Source: Pseudomonas aestuarii (GTDB lineage: Bacteria > Pseudomonadota > Gammaproteobacteria > Pseudomonadales > Pseudomonadaceae). Taken from it: DNA of 64,000 nt. Within the stretch, counting starts at the first letter, position 1, and each line of letters starts with the position of its first letter. The notes below the pieces were generated by a model. The model worked only from the letters and a program-made list of their open reading frames with translations. It was not told the origin of the DNA and searched no databases. The stretch covers positions 682,001 through 746,000 of the forward strand of contig NZ_JAQJZJ010000001.1 in assembly GCF_027988105.1 (NCBI RefSeq), read 5' to 3'. Made by a program: the position numbers and the translations under genes. Shown piece after piece: positions 23,877 to 34,326 of this stretch.

Positions 23877-24161
23877 GTGCTTGCGGTGTCGATGACTGAA
23901 CGCGATTTGCCAATCCTCCCCGAGGTCCGTCAGGTCAAGCCAGGCGAGACGCACCTGTTGTGCCGTTGCGGACATTCGTCCGCGCTACCCGATTGCTCTC
24001 CCGGATGCTGCGCAGGATTGCGCCTCGAGCCGCGGCACGAGCAGCGTCTCTTGCTCTGTCGCTGTGGCCAGTCGCGGCACTTGCCCTATTGCGATGGCCG
24101 CCACAATCCGCCGGTCGATGGCCTGCGGGCGCGCTGGCGCCGTTTTAGCAAGGGTGATTAA
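23877..24161 (+). CDS. CDGSH-type iron-sulfur protein (MitoNEET/CISD3-like)
   Basis: The 94-residue protein has two tandem CDGSH-type motifs. The second is complete: C61-R-C63-G-x2-S-x3-P-x-C72-D-G-R-H76, ligands for a 2Fe-2S cluster. The first reads C29-R-C31-G-x2-S-x3-P-x-C40-S-P-G-C44, so the usual histidine is replaced by cysteine and DG is lost. I favour GTG 23877 because GGAG lies seven bases upstream; ATG 23892 (MTERDLPILP) is the alternative with a poorer site. Function is probably electron transfer or Fe-S/redox sensing. It follows purL by 153 bases. Confidence 0.75.
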   Translation: MLAVSMTERDLPILPEVRQVKPGETHLLCRCGHSSALPDCSPGCCAGLRLEPRHEQRLLLCRCGQSRHLPYCDGRHNPPVDGLRARWRRFSKGD

Positions 24162-24344
24162 TTGCGGCCTTCTTATAACCAATTGCTCTAATAAGAGAAT
24201 GGATGATCTGCCTTTCCAGCGCTCCAATATAAAGTTGTGAGCTGGGCCATGGGTGCTGAATAAGGCAAAATGCCATTATTGCTGTGGCTGGGTGATCCTG
24301 AGGTTCTGGGTTGCCATATGCGTCAACGCATTATGGAGAGTTCG

Positions 24345-24662
24345 ATGTACAAACTGTGTTTCTACGTCCCGGAAAGCCATCTGGAAGAGATCAAACAGGC
24401 TGTTTTCGCGGCAGGCGCCGGGCGCATCGGCAACTACGACAGCTGCTGTTGGCAGGCCCTGGGCCAAGGCCAGTACCGACCGTTGGAGGGAAGCGCGCCT
24501 TTCCTCGGCCAGCAGGGGCAGGTGCACCATGTCGCCGAATGGAAAGTCGAGCTGGTGGTGGCCGACGAGCTGCTGCATGACTCGGTCAAGGCGATGAAAA
24601 AGGCCCATCCCTATGAGACGCCTGCCTTCGAGGTCTGGCGCCTGTCCGACCTGCAGTTCTGA
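24345..24662 (+). CDS. YqfO/NIF3-like stand-alone domain protein
   Basis: A 105-residue cytosolic protein, MYKLCFYVPESHLEEIKQAV to EVWRLSDLQF. It matches the PII-like domain that is inserted in or attached to NIF3/YqfO dinuclear-metal proteins, including the conserved GNYDSCCW and KKAHPYETPA motifs. No metal-binding NIF3 core is present, so it is a stand-alone version. GGAG lies seven bases before ATG 24345. Short inverted repeats (ATGCGT/ACGCAT at 24318-24331 and AATAAGGCA/TGCCATTATT near 24260-24281) precede it and might be operators. Biochemical role is unknown. Confidence 0.75.
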   Translation: MYKLCFYVPESHLEEIKQAVFAAGAGRIGNYDSCCWQALGQGQYRPLEGSAPFLGQQGQVHHVAEWKVELVVADELLHDSVKAMKKAHPYETPAFEVWRLSDLQF

Positions 24663-24681
24663 ATGGCTCAGCAGACATGCC

Positions 24682-24717
24682 AAAGCCCCGGCCCGCCTAT
24701 GGCGAGTCGGGGCTTTT
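24682..24717. terminator. Rho-independent terminator between the YqfO-like gene and ohr
   Basis: Outer stem AAAGCCCCG (24682-24690) with CGGGGCTTTT (24708-24717), with an inner GCC/GGC pairing. A-rich and T-rich ends allow it to work in both directions, which suits the convergent genes on either side. Confidence 0.85.
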
Positions 24718-24763
24718 GTATTGATGGCTTACTGCTGACCGTTCAGGCCGGTAGGTTGGCGTT

Positions 24764-25192
24764 TCACACGGCGACGTTCAGGCGCACGTCAATGTTGCCG
24801 CGGGTGGCGTTGGAGTACGGACAGACCTGGTGAGCGGCGCCGACCAGTTCTTCGGCGACGGCCTGTTCAAGACCCGGCAGGCTCACGTGGAGTTCTACTT
24901 CCAGGCCGAAACCGCCAGGGATCTGGCCGATGCCGACCTTGCCAGTGATCGAGGTATCTGCCGGCAGGGCGAGTTTCTTCTGGCTGGCGACGAACTTCAG
25001 CGCACCGATGAAGCAGGCCGAGTAGCCGGCAGCGAACAGCTGTTCCGGGTTGGTCGCTTCGCCACCCTGGCCGCCCAGTTCGCGCGGGGTGGACAGTTTC
25101 ACGTCGAGGATACCGTCGGAGGAAACGGCGCGACCGTCACGGCCCCCGGTGGCGGTGGCGCTCGTGCTGTAAAGGGCTTGGATGGCTTGCAT
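24764..25192 (-). CDS. ohr: Organic hydroperoxide resistance protein Ohr
   Basis: The 142-residue Ohr is a thiol peroxidase that reduces organic and fatty-acid hydroperoxides using lipoylated proteins. The catalytic pair is Cys60 ([10 protein letters not shown]) and Cys124 ([12 protein letters not shown]). Family landmarks GGRDGRA and [10 protein letters not shown] are present. The upstream region carries an inverted repeat that looks like OhrR operators, and the regulator gene lies 240 bases upstream on the same strand. Confidence 0.96.
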   Translation of the reverse strand: MQAIQALYSTSATATGGRDGRAVSSDGILDVKLSTPRELGGQGGEATNPEQLFAAGYSACFIGALKFVASQKKLALPADTSITGKVGIGQIPGGFGLEVELHVSLPGLEQAVAEELVGAAHQVCPYSNATRGNIDVRLNVAV

Positions 25193-25222
25193 GGCGATGT
25201 CTCCGGATTAGGTTTGTCATCT

Positions 25223-25292
25223 AAAATATTGCGCGCTAACTAAGTGCGTGGCAGGCAATGTAGTGCTCAATTAGTTGGTGCGCAATATATTT
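25223..25292. promoter_or_regulatory. Inverted-repeat operator region upstream of ohr
   Basis: Arms AAAATATTGCGCGCTAACTA (25223-25242) and TTAGTTGGTGCGCAATATAT (25271-25290) are inverted near-copies around a 28-base spacer. AT-rich arms with a GCGC core, directly upstream of ohr (start 25192), are a plausible OhrR binding region. A related half site lies before ohrR at 25915-25935. Confidence 0.65.
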
Positions 25293-25432
25293 ATAAGAAT
25301 TAACGGCTATTGAATGACGTTTTTATGGAATAAGTAAGGTGGGGTGCGGATTGCAGGGGGGGGGGGAGGCGGCGTTCGCGGGGCAGGGCAATAGGCAAGG
25401 ACTAGCGGCCGGAAGAGGCGCCGCTGCCTGGG

Positions 25433-25882
25433 TCAGATCGACTGTTGTAGCTTGCTGCGCAGGGCCAGGACTTCTTCCTTGAGCGTCATTAGTTCGGCCG
25501 TGCTGTGCCCGCTGGCCTCGACAATGCAGGCGGGGAAACGCTCGGCTTGCTGCTGCAGGGCGCGACCCTGCTCGGTCAGGTACAGCTCGACCACACGCTC
25601 GTCAACACGGCTGCGGGTGCGCTTGAGCAGACCTTCGGCTTCCAGGCGCTTGAGCAGTGGCGTCAGCGAGCCGGGGTCGGTCAACAGGCGGGCGCTGATC
25701 TCGCCAACGGTGATGCCGTCGCGTTCCCATAGCACCAGCATGGCCAGGTACTGCGGGTAGGTCAGGCCGATGCTCTGCAGCAGCGGCTTGTAGGCCTTGG
25801 TCATCAGCAGGGAAGTCGAATACAGGGCGAAGCACAGCTGATTGTCCAGCAATAGCGCGGCGCAGGGTTGCGGCTGTGTCAT
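25433..25882 (-). CDS. ohrR: MarR-family organic peroxide sensor OhrR
   Basis: The 149-residue winged-helix repressor has the reactive cysteine at position 17 in NQLCFALYS, the site oxidised by organic hydroperoxides in OhrR, followed by Tyr21. The DNA-binding part includes EISARLLTDPGSLTPLLKRL and the wing RTRSRVDERV. No second C-terminal resolving Cys in the usual position is obvious apart from the Cys of FPACIVEA, which could serve. It should repress ohr and itself. The pairing with ohr supports the call. Confidence 0.92.
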   Translation of the reverse strand: MTQPQPCAALLLDNQLCFALYSTSLLMTKAYKPLLQSIGLTYPQYLAMLVLWERDGITVGEISARLLTDPGSLTPLLKRLEAEGLLKRTRSRVDERVVELYLTEQGRALQQQAERFPACIVEASGHSTAELMTLKEEVLALRSKLQQSI

Positions 25883-25914
25883 GGGGCGGTCCCGCGATCA
25901 GGTGAGTAGCACAA

Positions 25915-25935
25915 TAAGTTATCGCGCAAGATTAG
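25915..25935. promoter_or_regulatory. Possible OhrR half site upstream of ohrR
   Basis: TAAGTTATCGCGCAAGATTA resembles one arm of the ohr operator (TTAGTTGGTGCGCAATATAT) and lies 32 bases upstream of the ohrR start. Suggests autoregulation. Confidence 0.4.
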
Positions 25936-26033
25936 CGTGTGCAAATATTTGCTGGCGCGTGGCGTGCTGGCTGACTGGTAGGCAGATTGCTCCGCAGCCC
26001 GGGCGTTGAGTGCAGGAGCAGGGTTCGCGGCCC

Positions 26034-26531
26034 TCAGGGCCTGATCTCGATCAGGGTGCCGTCCTTGACCAGCTTCCAGATCTCGCGCATGTCGTCATTT
26101 TTCAGGGCAATACAGCCTTCGGTCCAGTCCAGTGTGTGGAAGAACCACTCAGGGTACTCCTCATCCAGCGGTGTGCCGTGGATCATGATCATGCCGCCGG
26201 GTGGCACGCCTTGCTCGCGGGCGTAGGCCTGGTCGCGGGCATTGGGGTAGGAGATGTGCATGGATAGTTGGTATTTATCGCTGGTTTTGCGCCAATCGAT
26301 CCAATAGATGCCTTCCGGTGTGCGCCGATCGCCCTCGCGCCGTTTGGCTCCTTTGACCTGCTTGCCGAGGGATACCCGGTAGGATTTGAGCGTTTCGCCA
26401 TGGCTGATCAGATGCAGCCGGCGTTCCGATTTGACCACCAGCACCTTGTCGATCGAGGGGGACTCGAGCGTGGCAGTGGCTTGAGCATTAGCGGTAAGGG
26501 ACAGGCAGAGCAGAATGAACAACCAGCGCAT
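26034..26531 (-). CDS. L,D-transpeptidase (YkuD family)
   Basis: A 165-residue exported protein: signal peptide MRWLFILLCLSLTANAQATA, then a compact YkuD domain. The catalytic motif is present: His118 (IMIHGTPLD) and Cys140 (WTEGCIALKN). It has no LysM or other wall-binding domain, resembling the short Erfk-like or DpaA-like proteins, so it could either form or remove L,D linkages (meso-DAP cross-links or lipoprotein attachment). I chose ATG 26531 because it opens with the signal peptide; the longer frame has no signal. A Nudix gene lies 19 bases upstream on the same strand. Confidence 0.88.
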   Translation of the reverse strand: MRWLFILLCLSLTANAQATATLESPSIDKVLVVKSERRLHLISHGETLKSYRVSLGKQVKGAKRREGDRRTPEGIYWIDWRKTSDKYQLSMHISYPNARDQAYAREQGVPPGGMIMIHGTPLDEEYPEWFFHTLDWTEGCIALKNDDMREIWKLVKDGTLIEIRP

Positions 26532-26550
26532 CGGAGGGGTATCCCGGGGA

Positions 26551-27108
26551 TCAATGAACTTTCTTGTAGTGCGCGCGCAAGGCTTCCAGCGGCTCGTTGC
26601 GTACCGGGTAAACATGCTGCTGCCGGTCAGCGAAGTAGCATTCTAAGGTACGCCCGACGGTCGGGAAAGCCAGCTCGGACCAAGGGATCTCGGATTCCTC
26701 GAATAGCTGCACCTCGAGGCTCTCTTCGCCGACGGCAAAGTCCAGGTCAACCAGATCGGCGCGGAAGAACATGTACACCTGATTGATATGCGGCAGGTCG
26801 AACAGGGTGTAGAGGCTCAGGTCGCGTACTCGGGCGCAGGCTTCCTCGTGGGTTTCGCGCGCAGCGGCCTGCTCCAGGGTTTCACCATTCTCCATGAAGC
26901 CGGCTGGCAGGGTCCAGTAGCCGCGGCGCGGCTCTATGGCGCGGCGGCACAACAGCACACGCTGGCCCCATACGGGCAGGCAGCCGGCAATGATGCGCGG
27001 GTTCTGGTAATGAATGGTGTGGCAGTGTTCGCACACATGGCGCAGACGGTTGTCGCCCTCGGGAATCCTCAGGGTAACGGGGCTGCCGCACTGGCTGCAG
27101 AACTTCAT
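26551..27108 (-). CDS. Zinc-ribbon Nudix hydrolase
   Basis: The 185-residue protein begins with a four-cysteine zinc ribbon (C4-x2-C7 and C26-x2-C29, [14 protein letters not shown]), followed by a Nudix domain. The Nudix box is complete: [20 protein letters not shown]. The ribbon plus Nudix layout resembles the C-terminal half of NADH pyrophosphatase NudC, but it is shorter and lacks the N-terminal domain. It probably cleaves a nucleoside-diphosphate derivative; the substrate is unknown. ATG 27108 starts at the ribbon. Confidence 0.88.
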   Translation of the reverse strand: MKFCSQCGSPVTLRIPEGDNRLRHVCEHCHTIHYQNPRIIAGCLPVWGQRVLLCRRAIEPRRGYWTLPAGFMENGETLEQAAARETHEEACARVRDLSLYTLFDLPHINQVYMFFRADLVDLDFAVGEESLEVQLFEESEIPWSELAFPTVGRTLECYFADRQQHVYPVRNEPLEALRAHYKKVH

Positions 27109-27276
27109 GGCGAGTCCTCTTTGTTGCCCCCTATCTTGGCGCGCGAGGGTGCCGGTCGGCAAGCGCGATCCGACCTCGCTTCGGCACCCCGAATGATCGT
27201 CGCGCGCGTTGCAGAGCTTGGGCCGCGGGTGGCTTTCGTGCAATCATCGAAACAAGAATAAAGACTGAGAATCGCC

Positions 27277-27879
27277 ATGCTGGACGAACTGCTCCACCGT
27301 GTGCGCGGCTATACCCCGCGTCTTCTGGAGACCGACCGCAGCTTTCCCGAGGCGGCGGTGTTGATTCCTCTCACCCGCAACGACCAACCGGAAGTGGTGT
27401 TGACCTTGCGCGCCAGTGGCCTGTCCACTCACGGCGGCGAGGTGGCTTTTCCCGGCGGTCGACGGGATCCGGAAGATGCCGATCTGATCCGTACCGCACT
27501 GCGTGAGGCGGAAGAGGAAATCGGCCTGGCGCCGGGGCTGGTCGAGGTGGTCGGGCCGCTCAGCACCTTGGTTTCGCGTCATGGCATTCAGGTCACGCCC
27601 TATGTCGGCCTGGTGCCGGATTACGTCGAATACCTGGCCAACGATGACGAAATCGCCTCGGTGTTCTCGGTGCCCCTGGCGTTCTTTCGCGACGATCCGC
27701 GCGAGATGACCCATCGCATCGACTACCTCGGACAGAGCTGGTACGTGCCGAGTTACCGTTATGGCGAATACAAGATCTGGGGGCTTACGGCGATCATGCT
27801 GGTGGAATTGATCAACCTGATCTATGACGCCGACATCAATCTGCACCAGCCACCTGAGCACTTCATCACGCTCCGCTAA
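27277..27879 (+). CDS. Nudix CoA/NADH pyrophosphatase, NudL (YeaB) type
   Basis: A 200-residue Nudix protein with the CoA-pyrophosphatase signature (LTLRASGLSTHGGEVAFPGG) followed by the Nudix box with REAEEEIGL. This UPF0035/NudL pattern marks enzymes that hydrolyse CoA or acyl-CoA to 4-phosphopantetheine and 3',5'-ADP. It is divergent from the zinc-ribbon Nudix gene and 42 bases upstream of the carbonic-anhydrase-like gene. The start gives MLDELLHRVR. Substrate call is from the motif only. Confidence 0.88.
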   Translation: MLDELLHRVRGYTPRLLETDRSFPEAAVLIPLTRNDQPEVVLTLRASGLSTHGGEVAFPGGRRDPEDADLIRTALREAEEEIGLAPGLVEVVGPLSTLVSRHGIQVTPYVGLVPDYVEYLANDDEIASVFSVPLAFFRDDPREMTHRIDYLGQSWYVPSYRYGEYKIWGLTAIMLVELINLIYDADINLHQPPEHFITLR

Positions 27880-27921
27880 TTGCGCAAGTGCGGGGATCAA
27901 TCGCGAGACGAGGATCAATCA

Positions 27922-28446
27922 ATGAAATATCGCCTGGGGCAATCCAGCGTCGACGTCCACCCCGAGAGTTGGGTGGCGCCGAATGCCACGCTGGTCGGCA
28001 AGGTCAAGCTGGAGCAGGGTGCCAGCGTCTGGTTCGGCGCGGTGTTGCGCGGCGACAACGAGCTGATCCACATCGGCGAGCAGAGCAATGTGCAGGACGG
28101 CAGCGTGATGCACACCGACATGGGCTTTCCACTGACGCTCGGCAAAGGCGTGACCATCGGCCATAACGCCATGTTGCATGGCTGCACGGTCGGCGATTAC
28201 AGCCTGATCGGCATCAATGCGGTGGTGCTCAACGGCGCGAAGATCGGCAAGTACTGCATCATCGGCGCCAACACCCTGATCGGCGAAGGCAAGGAGATCC
28301 CCGATGGCTCGCTGGTGGTCGGCTCGCCGGGCAAGGTGGTGCGCGAGCTGAGCGAGGCGCAAAAGACGATGCTCGAAGCCAGCGCTGCGCACTATGTGCA
28401 CAACGCGCAGCGTTACGCCCGCGACCTGGTCGAGCAGGACGGCTGA
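27922..28446 (+). CDS. Gamma-carbonic-anhydrase-fold protein (YrdA/PaaY type)
   Basis: The 174-residue protein is made of left-handed beta-helix hexapeptide repeats (for example [16 protein letters not shown] and [14 protein letters not shown]). The zinc-binding His residues of gamma carbonic anhydrases are recognisable in VMHTDMG and [10 protein letters not shown]. YrdA/PaaY-type proteins have weak carbonic anhydrase or thioesterase activity depending on member. ATG 27922 was chosen over an upstream TTG frame. Its stop overlaps the next start by one base. Confidence 0.88.
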   Translation: MKYRLGQSSVDVHPESWVAPNATLVGKVKLEQGASVWFGAVLRGDNELIHIGEQSNVQDGSVMHTDMGFPLTLGKGVTIGHNAMLHGCTVGDYSLIGINAVVLNGAKIGKYCIIGANTLIGEGKEIPDGSLVVGSPGKVVRELSEAQKTMLEASAAHYVHNAQRYARDLVEQDG

Positions 28447-28634
28447 TGGAGCACGAGCGCCCGGTTGCCTCGCCCTGCGTGCACATCTGTGCGCTGGACG
28501 ATGACGACACCTGTATCGGCTGTCAGCGTACTGTTGCCGAAATCACCCGCTGGAGTCGCATGGACAATGCCGAGCGGCGCCAGGTGCTGCAGCTCTGTCA
28601 TGCGCGGGCGCAAGCCCAGGGTGTACTGCTTTAA
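28446..28634 (+). CDS. DUF1289 small cysteine-motif protein
   Basis: A 62-residue protein with [19 protein letters not shown], the four-Cys pattern of DUF1289 (YdhL) proteins, then a basic tail with [13 protein letters not shown]. The cysteines probably bind zinc or an Fe-S cluster. The ATG overlaps the stop of the upstream hexapeptide-repeat gene (TGATG), so the two are translationally coupled. Function is unknown. Confidence 0.85.
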   Translation: MEHERPVASPCVHICALDDDDTCIGCQRTVAEITRWSRMDNAERRQVLQLCHARAQAQGVLL

Positions 28635-28681
28635 CTCCGCCGCCTGGTGGCCTTTTATCCCTGTTAGTTCGAGGACTCTTC

Positions 28682-29863
28682 ATGCCCCGTATCGGAACCC
28701 CGTTGTCGCCGAGTGCGACTCGCGTCTTGCTCTGTGGTTCAGGTGAGCTGGGCAAGGAAGTGGTGATCGAGTTGCAACGCCTCGGCGTCGAGGTGATCGC
28801 CGTGGATCGCTATGCCAATGCCCCGGCGATGCAGGTGGCGCACCGCAGCCATGTGATCGACATGCTCGATGGCGCGGCGTTGCGTGCGGTGATCGAGTTG
28901 GAACAGCCGCATTACATCGTTCCCGAAATCGAGGCGATCGCCACGGCGACCCTGGTCGAGCTGGAGAACGAAGGGTTTACCGTTATTCCCAGCGCACGTG
29001 CCGCGCAGTTGACCATGAACCGCGAGGGTATCCGTCGTCTCGCGGCCGAAGAGTTGGGCTTGCCAACGTCGCCATACCAGTTCGCCGACTCGCTCGAGGC
29101 GTGCCGGGCGGCTGTGCAGCAGATCGGTTTTCCCTGCCTGATCAAGCCGGTCATGAGCTCCTCCGGCAAAGGCCAGTCATTGCTGAAAACCAGCGATGAC
29201 CTGGCGGCGGCTTGGGAGTATGCCCAGGCCGGTGGTCGCGCCGGCAGGGGGCGGGTCATCGTCGAGGGCTTTATCGATTTCGACTACGAAATTGCCCTGC
29301 TGACGGTGCGGCATGCCGGAGGCACCAGCTTCTGTGCCCCGGTCGGTCATCGTCAGGTCAAGGGCGACTACCAGGAGTCCTGGCAGCCGCAGCCGATGAG
29401 TGCGAAGGCCCAGGCCGAGGCCGAGCGGATTGCCCTGGCGGTCACGGATTCGCTGGGCGGTCGCGGGCTGTTTGGCGTCGAGTTGTTCGTCAAGGGCGAT
29501 CAGGTCTGGTTCTGCGAAGTCTCGCCGCGGCCCCACGATACCGGTCTGGTCACGCTGATTTCCCAGGATCTGTCCGAATTCGCCCTGCATGCGCGGGCCA
29601 TCCTCGGCCTGCCGATTCCGCTCATTCGTCAGCTCGGTCCCTCCGCTTCGGCGGTGCTGCTGGTGCAGGGTGATTCACGCCAGGTCAGTTTTGCCAACCT
29701 CGGTGCGGCGCTGGCCGAGCCTGACACGGCGCTGCGATTGTTCGGTAAGCCGGAAGTCAGTGGTCAGCGGCGCATGGGCGTGGCCTTGGCGCGCGACGAG
29801 TCGCTGCCGGCGGCGCGGGCCAAGGCCACTCGTGCGGCGCGGGCGGTCCGCGTCGAGCTGTGA
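28682..29863 (+). CDS. purT: Formate-dependent phosphoribosylglycinamide formyltransferase
   Basis: The 393-residue ATP-grasp enzyme uses ATP and formate to formylate GAR in purine synthesis, an alternative to folate-dependent PurN. The N-terminal PreATP-grasp domain is [20 protein letters not shown]...[13 protein letters not shown]; the ATP-grasp core includes [15 protein letters not shown] and [25 protein letters not shown] provides metal-binding residues. The TGA overlaps the GTG start of the next gene. AGGACT precedes the ATG. Confidence 0.97.
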   Translation: MPRIGTPLSPSATRVLLCGSGELGKEVVIELQRLGVEVIAVDRYANAPAMQVAHRSHVIDMLDGAALRAVIELEQPHYIVPEIEAIATATLVELENEGFTVIPSARAAQLTMNREGIRRLAAEELGLPTSPYQFADSLEACRAAVQQIGFPCLIKPVMSSSGKGQSLLKTSDDLAAAWEYAQAGGRAGRGRVIVEGFIDFDYEIALLTVRHAGGTSFCAPVGHRQVKGDYQESWQPQPMSAKAQAEAERIALAVTDSLGGRGLFGVELFVKGDQVWFCEVSPRPHDTGLVTLISQDLSEFALHARAILGLPIPLIRQLGPSASAVLLVQGDSRQVSFANLGAALAEPDTALRLFGKPEVSGQRRMGVALARDESLPAARAKATRAARAVRVEL

Positions 29864-30594
29864 GCTCACTGCGCGCATATGCCTGGTGGCTGACTGTGCT
29901 GGCCCTGTCGCCTGTGCTGGTGCCGCTGGCCATGCACACGCGCAGGCAGGCACTCAGGCTGTCGCCAGCCGAAGGTCCGCAGCGCGGGTTGGCTGGGGCT
30001 GATCTGGCGGGCGAGCCATTGCGCTTGCTGGTGTTGGGTGAGTCCACGGTGGTGGGTGTTGGCGTGAGCTGCTTGCGTGCGGCGCTGGTGGGGCGGTTGG
30101 CCGAGGCGCTGGCCGTTCGGCACGGCCGGCCGGTGGCCTGGCGTGCCTGTGGTGAGAACGGCATCACCGCCGTGCAGGCCTGTGAAAGGTTGTTGCCACA
30201 GGTGCTGGACGAGCCGTTCGATCTTGCGCTCTTGGTGTTCGGCGTCAACGATGTCACCCATCTGACGTCGCTGTCGCGCTGGCGCGTTGCGCTCGGCAAC
30301 ATGGCCGAGGCGCTGGCTGGGCGTGGTACGCGGGTGGCGTTCAGTGGTGTCCCGCCGCTGCAGCATTTCAGCGCCTTGCCCTGGCTGCTGCGGCAGGTGC
30401 TAGGCAAGCGTGCGGCTTTGCTCGATAGCTGCTTGCGCCAACTCGCCGCGCGCCTTGGTGCGGAGCACCATCCGCTGAGTCTGAAATTTTCCGCAGATTA
30501 CCTGGCAGTCGACGGCTACCACCCGTCGCGCCTCGGTTATCGGATCTGGGCCGAGGGGCTGGCGGCGCGTGGCCTGTTTGCTCGGTTCGATTAG
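29860..30594 (+). CDS. SGNH/GDSL-type esterase
   Basis: The 244-residue protein has an N-terminal hydrophobic segment ([17 protein letters not shown]), probably a membrane anchor or signal. SGNH blocks follow: block [13 protein letters not shown] with nucleophile Ser62, block [12 protein letters not shown] (oxyanion Asn), and block [11 protein letters not shown] with catalytic Asp and His. It should be an ester or acyl hydrolase, likely facing the periplasm. It starts with GTG overlapping the purT stop (GTGA), so it is coupled to purT. Substrate unknown. Confidence 0.85.
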   Translation: MSSLRAYAWWLTVLALSPVLVPLAMHTRRQALRLSPAEGPQRGLAGADLAGEPLRLLVLGESTVVGVGVSCLRAALVGRLAEALAVRHGRPVAWRACGENGITAVQACERLLPQVLDEPFDLALLVFGVNDVTHLTSLSRWRVALGNMAEALAGRGTRVAFSGVPPLQHFSALPWLLRQVLGKRAALLDSCLRQLAARLGAEHHPLSLKFSADYLAVDGYHPSRLGYRIWAEGLAARGLFARFD

Positions 30595-30692
30595 CCTACT
30601 TCGGATGCCCTGAGCCCTGAGCGGTGCAGTCATGGCGGCAATGACTCGTCGCCGCGACTTGGCGCCAACCCCCAGGCTGGCTGCGCCAGCCA

Positions 30693-31979
<1,287 letters not shown>

Positions 31980-31989
31980 GGAAAATGGC

Positions 31990-32790
31990 CTAGATATGCA
32001 GAATGAATTCGCGAACCAGCTTGCTGCCAAAGTACGCCAACATCAGCAGGCAGAAACCGGCCAGGGTCCAGCGGATCGCCTTGTGCCCACGCCAGCCAAG
32101 CTGGTGTCGGCCCCAGAGCAGTACGGCGAAGACAGCCCAGGCGAAGAAGGACAGGATGGTTTTATGCACCAGGTGCTGGGCCAGCAGGTCATCGATGAAG
32201 ATTGCACCGGACAGCAATGACAGCGATAGCAGAATCCAGCCGGCCCAGAGAAAGCCAAACAGCAGGCTTTCCATGGTTTGCAGCGGAGGGAAGTTCTTGA
32301 TCAGTCCCGACGGGTGCTTGTGCTTGAGCTGATGGTCCTGCAGCAATAGCAGCAGCGCCTGGAATACGGCGATGGTCAGCATGCCGTAGGCCATGATCGA
32401 CAGCAGGATGTGAGCGAGGATGCCCGGCGCTTCATTGATCGACTGCAGGGTGCCGGACGGCATGAACTGCGCCAGCAATACTGTCAGGCAGCCGAGCGGA
32501 AATAGCAGCAGTAGCAGGTTTTCCACCGGAATGCGGCTGCAGGCGAGCAGGGTCAATGCGATCACGGCAAAGGCAATCAGGCTGGCGGCATTGAAGAAGT
32601 CGAGCGACAGGCCGGATGCCTGGCTCATCTGCAGGAACAGGCTGGCGCCATGGAAGAGCAGGGCGAGCACACCCAGCAGCGCCAGCAGGCGTTTGTCGGG
32701 GGTGCTGCGCTGGCTCAGGCGCAGGCCTTGGTAGAAAGTGGCGCCGGCATAAAGGCTGGCAGCAGCGAGGCTGGGAAGCAGAGGGTGCAT
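31990..32790 (-). CDS. ypjD: Cytochrome c assembly-family inner-membrane protein YpjD (CcsA-like)
   Basis: The 266-residue protein has about eight transmembrane helices and belongs to the CcsA/CcmC-type family (YpjD). The segment INEAPGILAHILLSIMAYGM and the later LVHKTILSFFAWAVFAVLLW contain conserved His residues that may contact heme. It stands divergent from ffh, the common genus arrangement. Precise role is unclear; the family suggests heme handling or complex assembly. Confidence 0.88.
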   Translation of the reverse strand: MHPLLPSLAAASLYAGATFYQGLRLSQRSTPDKRLLALLGVLALLFHGASLFLQMSQASGLSLDFFNAASLIAFAVIALTLLACSRIPVENLLLLLFPLGCLTVLLAQFMPSGTLQSINEAPGILAHILLSIMAYGMLTIAVFQALLLLLQDHQLKHKHPSGLIKNFPPLQTMESLLFGFLWAGWILLSLSLLSGAIFIDDLLAQHLVHKTILSFFAWAVFAVLLWGRHQLGWRGHKAIRWTLAGFCLLMLAYFGSKLVREFILHI

Positions 32791-32947
32791 AAATCCTTGT
32801 TAGGCAAGCCCGAAAGGCGCTGAGTGTGGCATACAACAAGCATTTCACGAAAGACCGCTGACAGTGTCGGCCGGTGGGAGTCTTCGATATAATCGCTGGT
32901 CTGTTGCAAGCCCACCCTCGGCTCGATAGGGCCCGAAAGGAACGTGC

Positions 32948-34321
32948 ATGTTCGAAAATCTAACCGACCGCCTCTCGCAGACGCTGCGCAATGTCACTGG
33001 CAAAGCCAAGCTGACCGAAGACAATATCAAGGACACCCTGCGCGAAGTGCGCATGGCGTTGCTCGAAGCTGACGTCGCATTGCCGGTGGTCAAGGACTTC
33101 GTAGCCAAGGTCAAGGACCGTGCGGTCGGAACCGAGGTGTCGAAAAGCCTGACGCCGGGTCAGGCCTTCGTGAAGATCGTGCGCGCCGAGCTGGAAGAGC
33201 TGATGGGCGCGGCCAATGAAGACCTGGTGCTGAATGTCACGCCGCCGGCCGTTGTGCTGATGGCGGGCTTGCAGGGCGCGGGTAAAACCACCACGGTCGG
33301 CAAGCTGGCGCGCTTCCTCAAGGAGCGCAAGAAGAAGACCGTGCTGGTGGTGTCGGCCGACGTCTACCGTCCCGCCGCCATCAAGCAGCTGGAAACCCTG
33401 GCTGCCGATATCGGGGTGACCTTCTTTCCCTCGGATCTCAGTCAGAAGCCGGTGGCGATTGCCGAGGCGGCAATCAAGGAAGCCAAGCTCAAGTTCATCG
33501 ATGTGGTGATCGTCGATACCGCCGGTCGTCTGGCCATCGATGCCGAGATGATGGCGGAGATTCAGGCGCTGCATGCGGCGATCAAGCCGGCCGAGACCCT
33601 GTTCGTGGTCGATGCGATGACCGGCCAGGATGCGGCCAACACCGCCAAGGCCTTCGGTGATGCGTTGCCGCTGACCGGGGTGGTGTTGACCAAGGTCGAT
33701 GGTGATGCGCGTGGTGGTGCGGCCTTGTCGGTGCGGCATGTCACCGGCAAGCCGATCAAGTTCATCGGTATGGGCGAGAAGAGCGATGCGCTGGAGCCAT
33801 TCCATCCGGACCGTATCGCTTCGCGCATCCTCGGCATGGGCGACGTGCTCAGCCTGATCGAGCAGGCCGAGCAGACACTCGACCGCGAGAAAGCCGACAA
33901 GCTGACCAAGAAGCTGAAGAAGGGCAAGGGCTTCGATCTCGAAGACTTCCGTGACCAGCTGCAGCAGATGAAGAACATGGGCGGTCTTGGCGGCCTGATG
34001 GACAAGTTGCCGCAGATGGGTGGTGTCAATCTGGCGCAGATGGGTAACGCCCAGGGCGCGGCCGAAAAGCAGTTCAAGCAGATGGAAGCCATCATCAACT
34101 CGATGACTCCGGGCGAGCGACGTGATCCTGATGTCATCAGTGGCTCGCGCAAGCGGCGCATCGCCATGGGCTCCGGGACTCAGGTGCAGGACATCGGTCG
34201 CCTGATCAAGCAGCACAAGCAGATGCAGAAGATGATGAAGAAGTTCTCGGCCAAAGGCGGCATGGCCAAGATGATGCGCGGCATGGGCGGTATGATGCCG
34301 GGCGGTATGCCGAAGATGTAA
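32948..34321 (+). CDS. ffh: Signal recognition particle GTPase Ffh
   Basis: The 457-residue Ffh has the N domain (MFENLTDRLSQTLRNVTGKA), the NG GTPase with GLQGAGKTTTVGKLA, DTAGRL and TKVDGDARGGA, and the Met-rich M domain that binds SRP RNA and signal sequences (QMKNMGGLGGLMDKLPQMGG; the tail ends GMGGMMPGGMPKM). With 4.5S RNA (not in this window) it targets membrane proteins to FtsY and SecYEG. TATAAT at 32888-32893 may be the -10 box. A terminator-like hairpin follows the stop. Confidence 0.98.
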   Translation: MFENLTDRLSQTLRNVTGKAKLTEDNIKDTLREVRMALLEADVALPVVKDFVAKVKDRAVGTEVSKSLTPGQAFVKIVRAELEELMGAANEDLVLNVTPPAVVLMAGLQGAGKTTTVGKLARFLKERKKKTVLVVSADVYRPAAIKQLETLAADIGVTFFPSDLSQKPVAIAEAAIKEAKLKFIDVVIVDTAGRLAIDAEMMAEIQALHAAIKPAETLFVVDAMTGQDAANTAKAFGDALPLTGVVLTKVDGDARGGAALSVRHVTGKPIKFIGMGEKSDALEPFHPDRIASRILGMGDVLSLIEQAEQTLDREKADKLTKKLKKGKGFDLEDFRDQLQQMKNMGGLGGLMDKLPQMGGVNLAQMGNAQGAAEKQFKQMEAIINSMTPGERRDPDVISGSRKRRIAMGSGTQVQDIGRLIKQHKQMQKMMKKFSAKGGMAKMMRGMGGMMPGGMPKM

Positions 34322-34326
34322 CTGTG

